From positions 382,447 to 446,446 of the forward strand of contig JAAHFX010000009.1 of NCBI GenBank assembly GCA_010672785.1: DNA of 64,000 bases, written 5' to 3'. Below are positions 24,579 to 33,035 of this stretch, piece after piece. Every line of letters starts with the position of its first letter. Position 1 is the stretch's first letter. The translations under genes were made by a program, and so were the position numbers. The notes beneath the pieces are model-generated. The model was not told where the DNA came from. It searched no databases and worked only from the letters and a program-made list of their open reading frames with translations. The DNA comes from Sphaerospermopsis sp. SIO1G1. GTDB lineage: Bacteria > Cyanobacteriota > Cyanobacteriia > Cyanobacteriales > Nostocaceae.

Positions 24579-25091
24579 AGGAAATTTCCAATGATTTTGA
24601 TAGATATAATGACGTGGAATAATTAGGATAGTTTCTTTCAGTAATCAGTTGTCAGTTTTCAGGTAATTGTTAAAAGAGCGATCGCTGAGAAAAAACAAAA
24701 CAGCGAACAAAAATCAGCATGATAGAATCTGTTAGGGACTTCCAAATAAAAAAATATACAATTAATTAGGGTTTGCTGAAAAAGTGTTTCTATGAGGGTA
24801 GGGAACAGGGAAGAGTGAACTCTTAACAGTTTTAGATATCTGTTATCCCAAAATTTTTGGCAAGTTTGGAATCTCAATGCAGGGTTTTTCAAACCTTGAG
24901 TCCAAAAACCTTGCACTTTTTGATCTGAAAAATCGCTATAATCTTTACCTCATCTTGCTTTTACAGTTATTCATCATCCCCTAATTAATTCTTGTGGGGT
25001 AGGCATCTTGCCTGCCCTTAAACCTGGACGGGCTAGAAGCCCATCCCACAAGATTGGATAATTTTTACTAGAAGTCCCTGAACCTACTCCC
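24579..25091. other. Intergenic region holding a MITE-like element and short repeats
   Basis: No gene is supported; the 85-residue minus-strand frame at 24659-24916 is composed of element sequence. 24640-24662 holds TCAGTTG-type repeats. After the element (24767-24983), 24995-25070 carries the inverted phrase GGCATCTTGCCTGCC ... GGGCTAGAAGCCC, a common short cyanobacterial repeat; GGGTATCTTGCCCGCC at 41357-41372 is a relative. Confidence 0.6.
24767..24983. mobile_element. MITE-like element, GGGTTTGCTGAA family (copy 4)
   Basis: Left end TAGGGTTTGCTGAAAAAGTG, right end TTATTCATCATCCCCTA. About 217 bp. The array core GTAGGGAACAGGGAAGAG begins about 32 bases from the left end. Shares TATCCCAAAA, CCTTGCACTTTTTGA and ATCTTTACCTCATCTTGCTT with the copy at 48591-48800. 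Confidence 0.85.
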
Positions 25092-25119
25092 AAACAAAAA
25101 ACCCGCTCGAGGGCGGGTT
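25092..25119 (-). terminator. Intrinsic terminator of the porin gene
   Basis: AACCCGC at 25100-25106 pairs with GCGGGTT at 25113-25119; minus-strand readout continues into TTTTTTGTTTG. Located about 50 bases after the porin stop codon. Confidence 0.85.
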
Positions 25120-25167
25120 AAAAGTTACAGGTTGAATATACCTATTTCAAAAATTAATGACATCAAC

Positions 25168-26754
25168 TTAGAACTTGAAGGTAGTACGTATAGTACCTAC
25201 ATAGATTGTATCGTTACCATCGTTGTGTTCTGGGTTGAAGAGTACCATCAAACCAGGTGTCACCATGATATTGCTGTTTAGACGCATTTTGTACAAACCT
25301 TCTAAGTGGTATGAAGTACCATTGTCATCAGGGTTAGCTAGACCAGTGCTGATGTCAGTAACTTTGGGGGGTTGACCAAAGATGAAACCTAAAGTGTTTC
25401 CTTCTGCACCGAAATCTCTGAGAGCTAGATTAGCTTGCCAAGACCAAGCATCTGCATCAGAGGCAGTTGTTTCTGATTGTATGTCAGAGAAACTAGCAGA
25501 TCCACCAATGCTTATTCCAGGGGTCGGTCTGACGTTTATAGCTGCATAGTAGTTGTTCATAGAAATAGGTTCAGTAGTGCCAAATGGTCTATTGGCAAAG
25601 TCACTACCTGTACTATCAAAGATACGCTCGCCCTCACCGTAGTAACTGCGTATGTATCCCAAACCAATACCAAACCTTTTACTTGGTTTGAATTCTAATT
25701 GAGCTAATGCTGCGTAGTTACCATTAAACAACCCTTCGCCAGCATTAGGACTAGCAGCTTCATCAGCTAAGTAACCAACACCAAGAGTGACAGCACCTTT
25801 GGGGTTGAAAGCAACTTGTAAACCACTTTGACCACCTTGGCGGTAGATGGGGTTAAAACGACCGAAGCGAGATAAAGCACCACTACCACTGCTCTTGAAG
25901 TCTGGGTTAAAGGTGTTGTGGAAGTCGTAGAAGTCACCACCAGCAGCATCCACTTTAACTCTAATAGCCTTACCAAAGTTAAAGGAGTAGTTCAATTGGT
26001 CAATTTCTACGTTGTTAGGACTACCACTAATACCAGCAAAGCCCAAACGGGTCATTCTTGTACCAGTAACTGAATTGTTCTGAACAATGTTTCTAGCATT
26101 TAAACGAACCTGCAATTTGTCTGAACCGGTAAAGCTACTTTCTAAGCTTAAACGTACCCGGTCAGAGAAAGTTGTATTTTCGATAAAGTCTTCACCTTCA
26201 CCAGCAGCACCACCAAAAGCACTAGTGAGAGCAAAAATTGCTTCCCCTTTCAATTTGGTTGTGGTGGAAAACTGGTTAGCTTCTAATTCAGCAGTGCGTG
26301 CTTCTAAAGCATCTACACGGCCACGAAGAGTAGCTAATTCAGCGGAAAATTCTTCTTGCAAACGCTGTAAGGTAGCTAAGTCTTGATTAGTAATTATGTC
26401 AGCGGTTGCTGTAGCGATTAACTCGTTGACTCTATCCAAACAAGCATTCAAACCAGCAGCAAATTCATAACGGGATAAAGCACGGTTACCACGGTATGTA
26501 CCGTTAGGATAACCAGCAATACAGCCGTAACGTTCCACTAAAGATTGTAAAGCTTGGAACGCCCAGTCTGTTGGTTGTACGTCGGAAAACTGAGAAACTG
26601 ATGTTACCTGACCCATACCAGCATTGGTTTCTTGGGATAATTGGGCAACACTGGTTACTTCTTTGATTTCGTTAGCTATTGCACTGTTAGCAGATAGTAA
26701 TGTAGCTGCAATTACAGGACTAACTTTAACAACATTCCAAAATAGTTTTGTCAT
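25168..26754 (-). CDS. SLH-domain OprB-type porin
   Basis: 528-residue cyanobacterial outer-membrane porin. In order: a signal peptide (1-27, ending SAIANE); an SLH domain at about 58-115 (QPTDWAFQALQSLVERYGC, YRGNRALSRYEFAAGLNACL) that anchors to peptidoglycan-linked polymer; a short coiled coil (about 125-165, LQEEFSAELATLRGRVDALEAR); and a C-terminal OprB beta-barrel of about 360 residues ending IRTTFKF with terminal Phe. Members are annotated as iron-uptake or carbohydrate porins; permeability cannot be told from sequence. A 10-bp palindrome CCCCTAGGGG (26804-26813) lies about 50 bases upstream of the start. Confidence 0.93.
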   Translation of the reverse strand: MTKLFWNVVKVSPVIAATLLSANSAIANEIKEVTSVAQLSQETNAGMGQVTSVSQFSDVQPTDWAFQALQSLVERYGCIAGYPNGTYRGNRALSRYEFAAGLNACLDRVNELIATATADIITNQDLATLQRLQEEFSAELATLRGRVDALEARTAELEANQFSTTTKLKGEAIFALTSAFGGAAGEGEDFIENTTFSDRVRLSLESSFTGSDKLQVRLNARNIVQNNSVTGTRMTRLGFAGISGSPNNVEIDQLNYSFNFGKAIRVKVDAAGGDFYDFHNTFNPDFKSSGSGALSRFGRFNPIYRQGGQSGLQVAFNPKGAVTLGVGYLADEAASPNAGEGLFNGNYAALAQLEFKPSKRFGIGLGYIRSYYGEGERIFDSTGSDFANRPFGTTEPISMNNYYAAINVRPTPGISIGGSASFSDIQSETTASDADAWSWQANLALRDFGAEGNTLGFIFGQPPKVTDISTGLANPDDNGTSYHLEGLYKMRLNSNIMVTPGLMVLFNPEHNDGNDTIYVGTIRTTFKF

Positions 26755-26896
26755 GCCTTGACCCTCTCACACCGAATAAGTCTGTATTTGTGGTAAGTTT
26801 CTACCCCTAGGGGGAAGAATTTACACATAAAATTCTTATTAGATAATATACATTATTTTTTGGGAAATGTACAAGTCCTGATATTGGTTTTATGTA

Positions 26897-27487
26897 TTAA
26901 ATTTCAGTTAATTTACTTGTTAAATTCATAACAATACTGCGTTTGTGGCGTAATATTTTGCCTTCAGATTCAAATCTTTGTAGTAGTCTTGTGATTGTAA
27001 CCCTTGTTGTGTTCAATACTTCAGAGATATCCTGATGTGTGATATTGATGTCTATTAATCTGCCTTGTTCTAAATCACGACCAAATTTTTCACTGAGCCA
27101 GTGTAAAAAATACCACAGTTTTAGTGATGTAGGTTTTTGATGTAATATGCTTAGAAGCTCTTCTCCTTGTTGGATGTGAGATAATAAGGCTTTGATTTCT
27201 TCATGCCAGAGATGAAGAGGTATCATAGTTGCTTCCACACTGGTCAAACATTCAATCTGATAGGGTTTCACTTTAGACAAAGCATAGCCGACGACATCCC
27301 CCATACCCCAATATCCCAAGGTTGTAAATGTTCCTTCTTCGTTCCAGGTTAAGGTACGAACTATTCCTCGTTCAATACGCCACAATACATCGTTCCTGGG
27401 AGAAATTACTGATTTAGCTGTAAATAATTGTTGGGGTAATTGTTTGTCTGTGGTGGTTTTGAAGGTTTCAATTGTAGAAAAGCTCAT
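26897..27487 (-). CDS. Crp/Fnr-type transcriptional regulator
   Basis: 196 residues. A cupin-like sensor domain (about 1-110) has GIVRTLTWNEEGTFTTLGYWG, and a winged helix follows at about 115-190 with DINITHQDISEVLNTTRVTI and RLLQRFESEGKI. The sensor lacks the GE...R-S phosphate-binding cassette of cAMP-binding Crp and has no N-terminal cysteine cluster, so it is neither a classical Crp nor Fnr; effector unknown. It lies 142 bases upstream of the porin gene on the same strand, which makes the porin a candidate target. Confidence 0.85.
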   Translation of the reverse strand: MSFSTIETFKTTTDKQLPQQLFTAKSVISPRNDVLWRIERGIVRTLTWNEEGTFTTLGYWGMGDVVGYALSKVKPYQIECLTSVEATMIPLHLWHEEIKALLSHIQQGEELLSILHQKPTSLKLWYFLHWLSEKFGRDLEQGRLIDINITHQDISEVLNTTRVTITRLLQRFESEGKILRHKRSIVMNLTSKLTEI

Positions 27488-27720
27488 ATAAAATTAGGGA
27501 TAGAGGTAATTGTGGTGATGATAACAATAATTATGCAAATTACTTACATTAAAATCATATATATCAGAAATGTTTATAATTATTTTTCCTAAGAGTTTGA
27601 AATAAGTGGTCATGGAAGATAAATTTCATAGTTAGAAGAGGAAACAGGGAACAAGTGAAGAATATGGGGAGTTATGTTTTCAATTAATATTTGTAATTAA
27701 TTTTGCTTGGGTACTTGATA

Positions 27721-27838
27721 GTGATATGGTTTGATTTATGCTCGCGTAGTGCCAGCCTTTTCTTAAGACAGGGATTAGGGAATAAGAATGTCTGTGTATA
27801 CTGGTTTTTGTACAAAAACTAAATATAAGTTTCCTATG
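27721..27838. repeat. Dispersed repeat, GTGAT...TTTGATTTATG family (copy 1)
   Basis: Shares TTTGATTTATG, GGGAATAAGAAT, GTATACTG and CAAAAACTAAATA with 49507-49632 in the same order and spacing, with an AGGGA-type tract in the same internal position. No terminal inverted repeats could be defined. Confidence 0.55.
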
Positions 27839-28380
27839 CAGTATTTGGATGTGATATGAGGTCTTAAATTCCCAAATTTTTGTTGGTTTTCATCAACTCT
27901 ACTAGCAAATATAAAACTTTGAAAAAATTAGTATAATTTATGTTATTGACTGGTATAACTAAATATTTTATATATATATTTTGACTATATTTCACACTCT
28001 CATAAGTTTAATACTTCAAGTTTAAGGATAGGTAAGATTCTGGTGAAATATATGTTATTTTTTTTGTTTGGTTGTGAGCTTCGCCACTGATAAGAAGTCG
28101 TAAGTACACAAGCATAATTAATCACACAAAATTATTGTATTAACAAACTTTGGCGTTAGCAATATGAAAAATATTAAAATTAAGCAATAGCAAAATTGGG
28201 AATAACTTCGCTTCTAAGAAATTGTAAACACCAAGAGTGAAACCAATAATCATATATATTTGTCTCCAACGACTTAATCTACCACCTTCTCAATCTAAAA
28301 TAACCTCAGATTCTCCCTTCTCTTCTTTCTTCGTTTCTTCGTGGTTCATTCAATAACTATTCTTCTCGTAGAAAGGGAGT

Positions 28381-28506
28381 ATGAGCATTAATTGGGAAAA
28401 TGAAAATATAAATATTCAGTCATATTATGATATACTTATTGACAATAACGAAGTGTCACTGAGAAAAGTCAAAAATCTTACAGATAAAGAGTTTCAGCTA
28501 CATTAA
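28381..28506 (+). CDS. Possible 41-residue peptide or gene remnant
   Basis: ATG at 28381 to TAA at 28504-28506, encoding MSINWENENINIQSYYDILI followed by DNNEVSLRKVKNLTDKEFQLH. The composition is protein-like rather than repeat-like. The upstream AAGGGAG is only two bases from the ATG, too close for a good ribosome site. It could be the N-terminus of a deleted gene. No family recognised. Confidence 0.3.
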   Translation: MSINWENENINIQSYYDILIDNNEVSLRKVKNLTDKEFQLH

Positions 28507-28526
28507 TTTTTAAATTTTTAACAACC

Positions 28527-28620
28527 AGGACTTACGCAAAACATCCCTCAAAACCTCATTCCTCTGTGTTCTCTGTGCCTGGAGTGGTTAGTTTACTCCA
28601 TAGCTTGTGCGTAAATCCTA
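28527..28620. mobile_element. MITE-like element, GGACTTACGCA family (copy 2)
   Basis: Starts AGGACTTACGCAAAACATCC and ends TTGTGCGTAAATCCTA. The terminal inverted repeats match the copies at 5721 and 31919, but the interior (TCTGTGTTCTCTGTGCCTGG) differs. Confidence 0.65.
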
Positions 28621-28698
28621 ACAACTACAAAATTTAGGAACATCACTACAAGAAAACTTTAACTTATTAACTGTCCGAAAACCCTAAATACCTAATAA

Positions 28699-29385
28699 CT
28701 AACGTTGACCTGTAACAATGTATGCTACCCTCTGACCTATATTTGTGGCATGATCTGCCATGCGTTCTATACACCTAATTGCTAATGTTAATAATAGGAT
28801 AGGTTCAATGATCCCAGGAACATCTCGCTGGTACGCCAGAGTTTTATACAGGCTATCATAAGCATTATCCACAGTATCATCTAAAACTTTGATTCGTCTG
28901 CCATTAACTTCATCTAAATCTGCTAATGCTACTAGGCTAGTCGCTAACATTGATTGAGCGTGTTGAGACATAGTAGCAATTTGTGAGAGCAAAGCATGAG
29001 GAGGGTAAGGAAATAATTTAACAGATATTTCTGCTAAGTCTTGAGCATAATCTCCAATGCGTTCCAAATCTCTAACCAATTGCATAAATGCACTTATACA
29101 CCGCAAGTCCTGGGTAGTTGCCGTTTGCGATGTCATAATAGATGTGCATTCAAGTTCTATTTGCCTATAAAAACAGTCAATTTTTTTATCGAGACGAGGT
29201 AGTTTTTCAGCGGAGGACAAGTCACGGTAAAATAATGCTTTATGACTAAACCGGAATGAAGTTTCTACTAAAGCTCCCATTCGTAAAACATCACGTTCTA
29301 AACTGATCAAATTACGTTTTGATTCTAATTTTCCAGGATTTAGATTCACTTTGTGGGAGTGGGGGTAATAAAAAATAGCTTTCAC
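28699..29385 (-). CDS. phoU: Phosphate-signalling protein PhoU
   Basis: 228 residues with the two-repeat PhoU helical fold: LERDVLRMGALVETSFRFSH in the first repeat and RDLERIGDYAQDLAEI followed by IRCIERMADHATNIG in the second. The E-R-x-x-D/H-x-x metal-binding positions are present. PhoU restrains the phosphate kinase when phosphate is plentiful. The start is a GTG at 29383-29385; no earlier ATG is usable. Third gene of sphR-sphS-phoU, 35 bases after sphS. Confidence 0.93.
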   Translation of the reverse strand: MKAIFYYPHSHKVNLNPGKLESKRNLISLERDVLRMGALVETSFRFSHKALFYRDLSSAEKLPRLDKKIDCFYRQIELECTSIMTSQTATTQDLRCISAFMQLVRDLERIGDYAQDLAEISVKLFPYPPHALLSQIATMSQHAQSMLATSLVALADLDEVNGRRIKVLDDTVDNAYDSLYKTLAYQRDVPGIIEPILLLTLAIRCIERMADHATNIGQRVAYIVTGQR

Positions 29386-29420
29386 ACGCTTGATTTCAAA
29401 TTTCAGAATTTTATATATTT

Positions 29421-30776
29421 TTAACTATAGTCTTGTCTGGGTAGATTTGACATTACTTCAGGGAGGTGAATTTGTATCCAAGCACCTCCTGTTTGGGGAT
29501 GGTTCATGGCTTTAATTGAACCTGCATGGGCTAAAATGATTTGCCTGACTATGGCTAAACCTAAACCACTACCATTGGTATTTGTGTATTTGTTACTGGT
29601 TGATTTATGTTGTCTAGCTTTATCCCCTCTATAAAATCTTTCAAATATATGAGGTATATCTGTATCAGCGAAACCACTGCCAGAATCTATGATATTAAGT
29701 TCTAATATTGGTGATTGGATATTATCATGTATAAATTCAGCAGTGGGGATTAATTTAATTTCAATGTGAATATTTGTATCCGGGACACTATATTTAATAC
29801 AATTATCTAATAAATTCATAAATACTTGATACATTCGAGATTTATCGGCTCGAATATGGACGCTTTCTACACCAGAGTAGGAAATATTCATGTTTTGATA
29901 TTTTGCTAATGGTTCGAGCGTTTCCCACACAGAGACTATTAGCGATCGCACCTCGACAGTGTCTGGATTTAACAACATTGTGAAGTTGGTTTCCATTTGG
30001 GTAAGTTCCAACCAGCTTTGGACAAGGTTAATTAATCTGTCTACTTCCTGCATAAGACGGTTTACCCAACCATCTAAAGGAGGTGACAAGCGACTTTGAA
30101 GCGTTTCTGCCACTAAGCGAATTGAAGTTAAAGGTGTTCTTAATTCATGGGCCAAATCAGAAAAAGAGCGATCGCGCTGCTCATTAATATCTAGTAGTAG
30201 TTGACGATTTTCTAAATATACCCCTACTTGGCCAGCTGGTAAAGGAAAGCTGGTAGCTGTAACAGCTAATGGTTTGGGTTCTAAAATACCTTGTCCATGA
30301 TCCAGGGAGGGATGAAAAGTCCATTCCCGGTTTTGAGATTTTTGCCAGTCGCGGGTTTGTTCAATTAACTGATCCAGTTCATAGGATCTGACTAATTCTA
30401 ATAATAAGCGTACTTGTCCCGGTTGCCACCTTTGCAAAGACAAAATTTCTCTAGCTTGCTGATTACACCATAATAGTTGATTTTCTTCATCCACTTGTAA
30501 GTATCCCAGCGGAGCAACATCTAATAACTGCCTGTACGTTTCTAAGGATAGATATAAATCTTGCTGGTTTTGCTTTGTTGTTAACATTTCCTGTAGTAAG
30601 CGATCGCTCAGATTCAGGGAAAAAGGTAACCAAGAGAGAAAGTTTCTATGGTTGTGAGAATTTACAGGTTGAACTATTCTCTGCAAATAATAGTTTAATT
30701 TTACTTGATGCCATAACCAAAAACTTAGCCCTATAGCCAAGCCCAACAAAAATCCTAATACAAACATTTCAGTCAT
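29421..30776 (-). CDS. sphS: Phosphate sensor histidine kinase SphS (PhoR-type)
   Basis: 451 residues. An N-terminal hydrophobic anchor (residues 3-22) precedes a PAS domain (about 80-190, YRQLLDVAPLGYLQVDEENQ). HisKA has DLAHELRTPLTS (His210), and HATPase has LLDNCIKYS and GSGLGLAIVRQII near the end. This matches the cyanobacterial SphS, whose N-terminal hydrophobic segment is needed for PhoU-mediated control. It lies 44 bases after sphR. Confidence 0.92.
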   Translation of the reverse strand: MTEMFVLGFLLGLAIGLSFWLWHQVKLNYYLQRIVQPVNSHNHRNFLSWLPFSLNLSDRLLQEMLTTKQNQQDLYLSLETYRQLLDVAPLGYLQVDEENQLLWCNQQAREILSLQRWQPGQVRLLLELVRSYELDQLIEQTRDWQKSQNREWTFHPSLDHGQGILEPKPLAVTATSFPLPAGQVGVYLENRQLLLDINEQRDRSFSDLAHELRTPLTSIRLVAETLQSRLSPPLDGWVNRLMQEVDRLINLVQSWLELTQMETNFTMLLNPDTVEVRSLIVSVWETLEPLAKYQNMNISYSGVESVHIRADKSRMYQVFMNLLDNCIKYSVPDTNIHIEIKLIPTAEFIHDNIQSPILELNIIDSGSGFADTDIPHIFERFYRGDKARQHKSTSNKYTNTNGSGLGLAIVRQIILAHAGSIKAMNHPQTGGAWIQIHLPEVMSNLPRQDYS

Positions 30777-30820
30777 TAGTTGCTATTTAATTATTCAAAA
30801 CTAGCAACTATCTGTACCAA

Positions 30821-31573
30821 TTAGCCAAATCTATAGCCAAAACCTCTGACAGTCACAATGTATTCGGGATGACTGGGATCTTTTTCTAGCTTTTCTCTCA
30901 ACCAGCGAATATGTACATCTACGGTTTTGCTGTCTCCGACAAAATCTGGGCCCCATACTTGATCTAGTAATTGTTCCCGTGACCATACTCTACGTGTATA
31001 GCTCATGAATAATTCTAGCAGTCGAAATTCTTTCGGGGATAAATTTACTTCCTTATCTCTGACTAATACTCGGCATTCTTGGGGGTTTAAACTAATCTCT
31101 TTATATTTCAGAACCGGAATTAAAGGCATATTACTGAGACGTTGACGACGTAATAATGCTCGACATCTAGCCACCAATTCCCGCATACTAAAGGGTTTGG
31201 TTAAATAATCATCTGCTCCCACTTCTAAACCTAAAACTCGGTCAGTTTCACTGGCCTTAGCACTAAGGATTAATATAGGTACTGAATTACCTTGATGACG
31301 CATGAGACGACATATGTCTAAACCGTTAATTTGTGGTAACATCAAGTCTAATACTACCAAGTCAAAAGCAGGTTCACCTAATTCAGTTTCGTTATCTTTT
31401 AAGTGTTCCAAAGCAGAACGCCCATTAGTAGCAATAATTACCTCATAACCTTCTTCTGACAATGCCACTACCAGCATTTCTCGAATTAGTTCTTCATCTT
31501 CTACTAAAAGGATACGACTAGATTTTCCAATCTCTGTTTTAGTAGCATATTTAGTGAGTTCTGTTGTATACAT
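30821..31573 (-). CDS. sphR: Phosphate response regulator SphR (PhoB-type)
   Basis: 250 residues of the OmpR/PhoB class. The receiver (about 19-135) has acidic EDEE, phospho-acceptor Asp76 in LVVLDLMLPQINGLD and Lys in YLTKPF. A winged-helix domain (about 150-248) has LSPKEFRLLELFM and DVHIRWLREKLE, ending VRGFGYRFG. It activates the PHO regulon on phosphate limitation. One CTTAACC-like half site (reverse of GGTTAAG at 31585-31591) lies just upstream of the ATG, weakly suggestive of autoregulation. Confidence 0.93.
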   Translation of the reverse strand: MYTTELTKYATKTEIGKSSRILLVEDEELIREMLVVALSEEGYEVIIATNGRSALEHLKDNETELGEPAFDLVVLDLMLPQINGLDICRLMRHQGNSVPILILSAKASETDRVLGLEVGADDYLTKPFSMRELVARCRALLRRQRLSNMPLIPVLKYKEISLNPQECRVLVRDKEVNLSPKEFRLLELFMSYTRRVWSREQLLDQVWGPDFVGDSKTVDVHIRWLREKLEKDPSHPEYIVTVRGFGYRFG

Positions 31574-31918
31574 TGATAATACAGGGTTAAGATACTGTTA
31601 CGTGTGTTTGAGTAAGTGTTTTACTGCCTTGAATCCAAACTCATTTTTTTAAGGAATATTGCGTCTGTTTGAGACAGAATGTATTGAATATAACAAATCG
31701 CATATATTATAAATCACATTTACTACCAGTAGAAAAAATTTTCCTCAAATTTTAGCTTCTCAAAATCTGGCTAGATTTTTTCTTGACAATCACATCATCC
31801 TGTGAGTAAGTTTATAGTACAGAAATACTGCAAAAAATACAACCCAAAAATGCTGTGGTTAAGGATACACTTATGTGTACTTATCCTCAGTATATTGGGA
31901 TAGTGTTTTGACTTTGTC

Positions 31919-32045
31919 AGGACTTACGCAACGAAGATGTGTCATTGCGACTGAAACGCAGTGTAGGGAAGCAATCCCAGGATTTTTGCGATTACGTCGC
32001 TGTCGCTCGTAATGACGCAGTACTGTCATTGCGACGTAAGTCCTA
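31919..32045. mobile_element. MITE-like element, GGACTTACGCA family (copy 3)
   Basis: Starts AGGACTTACGCAACG and ends TGCGACGTAAGTCCTA. The interior repeats GTCATTGCGACTGAAACG and GTCATTGCGACGTAAG and includes AGGGAAGCAATCCCAGG. A solo left end TAGGACTTATGCA follows at 32075. No coding. Confidence 0.8.
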
Positions 32046-32147
32046 TTTGTTTGTGAATCATTCAACCGATATTTATAGGACTTATGCACAAGTTATGAAA
32101 TAAATGAACCACGGAAGTACGGAGAAAACAGAGGAAGGAGGGTTACA

Positions 32148-32522
32148 AGAATTGATAACCAGTCTTTAGCTAAGAATAGACAGCAAGAACAGGAAGGGTA
32201 TATATATAAATTAGAAACAACACATAAACTCAATCATGACGCTTACCAAGCTAGGAAACGTCAATTAGAACTAGAAATTCAAGAGACTACCCAACAAAAA
32301 GAAAAAAACTGGCAGGAAAGAGAGAAAATTCTTACTGACAATCAAAATCTGTTCACAGAGTATCAGCAAAAAGTAGCTAAATTTCCTACAGAGTTGGAAG
32401 AAGCAATTAAAAAAGCCAGGGAAGATGCAATTAAGGAAACAAGTCAGAAAGCGAAGGTAGAGGCTGATTTATTTGAAAAAGAATGGCAAGCTACTAAACA
32501 ACCCACATTCCGCAGATATTGA
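32148..32522 (+). pseudogene. Truncated coiled-coil protein remnant
   Basis: A 124-codon open frame without an ATG, ending TGA at 32520-32522. It reads RIDNQSLAKNRQQEQEGYIY, then LEIQETTQQKEKNWQERE and FPTELEEAIKKAREDAIKET, ending KEWQATKQPTFRRY. It is strongly heptad-like and rich in E, K and Q, like the middle of a long coiled-coil protein. Both ends appear lost, with MITE material directly upstream, so I call it a fragment. Confidence 0.6.
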
Positions 32523-32796
32523 AGCAGATTAAATAATTAGAAAATGTAAAAAGAGAAAGTCTGAGATGCTGATGTAGTAGTAATTACAGACGATTTATTT
32601 GTAAAATAAAAAGCATCAAATAGAAAGAATTAAGTCACTCAACAACTCATATTGGGCGCGAGTCAGGTTACTGGGGTATGCTTTACTCATGTCACTCTCT
32701 TGGTGCTGTTTATTTTCTATTCACAGCTTATACCGAGAGAGCTTTTTTACCACCTTTCATACTTTTCAAACATCCTCTAAGTTGCATAGTATAAAA

Positions 32797-32816
32797 AGTA
32801 TACGAATTCGTATACT
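32797..32816. promoter_or_regulatory. 20-bp perfect palindrome
   Basis: AGTATACGAATTCGTATACT is its own reverse complement over all 20 bases and has no T-run. It looks like a dimeric repressor operator, but no regulator or intact gene is adjacent. A small frame at 32689-32877 passes through it and is not convincing. Confidence 0.4.
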
Positions 32817-32969
32817 AATGCTATGTTATTTTAAATACCCATTATACCCGTATAGGTTGTTAATAGATAATTGGTAATAAGTAGTTACTAATAAACGATT
32901 TATATACTAATTCCTGTAATTTTTTCTATTGAATTATTCAATGAATTAGAGAATTTTCAATAAAAAATA

Positions 32970-33013
32970 AGAATAAAAAAATAAAAATAGGGCATCTTCA
33001 ATAGATACCCTAT
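32970..33013 (-). terminator. Intrinsic terminator of chlB
   Basis: ATAGGGCATCT (32987-32997) pairs with AGATACCCTAT (33003-33013) with one G-T pair and a 5-base loop. On the minus strand the hairpin is followed by a T-rich run (TTTTTATTTTTTTATTC). It lies 22 bases after the chlB stop codon. Confidence 0.9.
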
Positions 33014-33035
33014 CAAAATCAACCAAATCCAAAAC

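Larger units (their letters stand above)
27488..28698. other. Long intergenic region with repeat fragments
   Basis: 1.2 kb without a convincing gene. It holds a GGGAACA fragment (about 27645-27660), one copy of a dispersed repeat (27721-27838), a possible 41-codon frame at 28381-28506 and a GGACTTACGC-type element (28527-28620). A minus-strand open stretch around 28140-28285, including IIGFTLGVYNFLEAKLF, looks like a membrane-helix remnant but has no clear start. Confidence 0.5.
31574..33035. other. Long intergenic region: elements, gene remnant, palindrome
   Basis: No intact gene in 1.46 kb. It contains two GGACTTACGC-type ends (31919-32045, and 32076 onward), a coiled-coil gene remnant (32148-32522), a 20-bp perfect palindrome (32797-32816) and the chlB terminator (32970-33013). 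The rest is AT-rich with nothing recognisable. Confidence 0.6.

Noticed and set aside
24659..24916. 85-residue minus-strand frame
   Set aside because: Its sequence is the interior of a MITE-like element, repeated at 48591-48800 with frame-disrupting differences.
28140..28285. Minus-strand open stretch with a membrane-helix-like sequence
   Set aside because: It opens straight after a stop codon and its only ATG gives 37 residues without a ribosome site. Suggestive of a remnant, but too weak to annotate as a gene.
31871..32089. 72-residue minus-strand frame
   Set aside because: It is translated from the GGACTTACGC-type element, whose other copies have different lengths and no frame.
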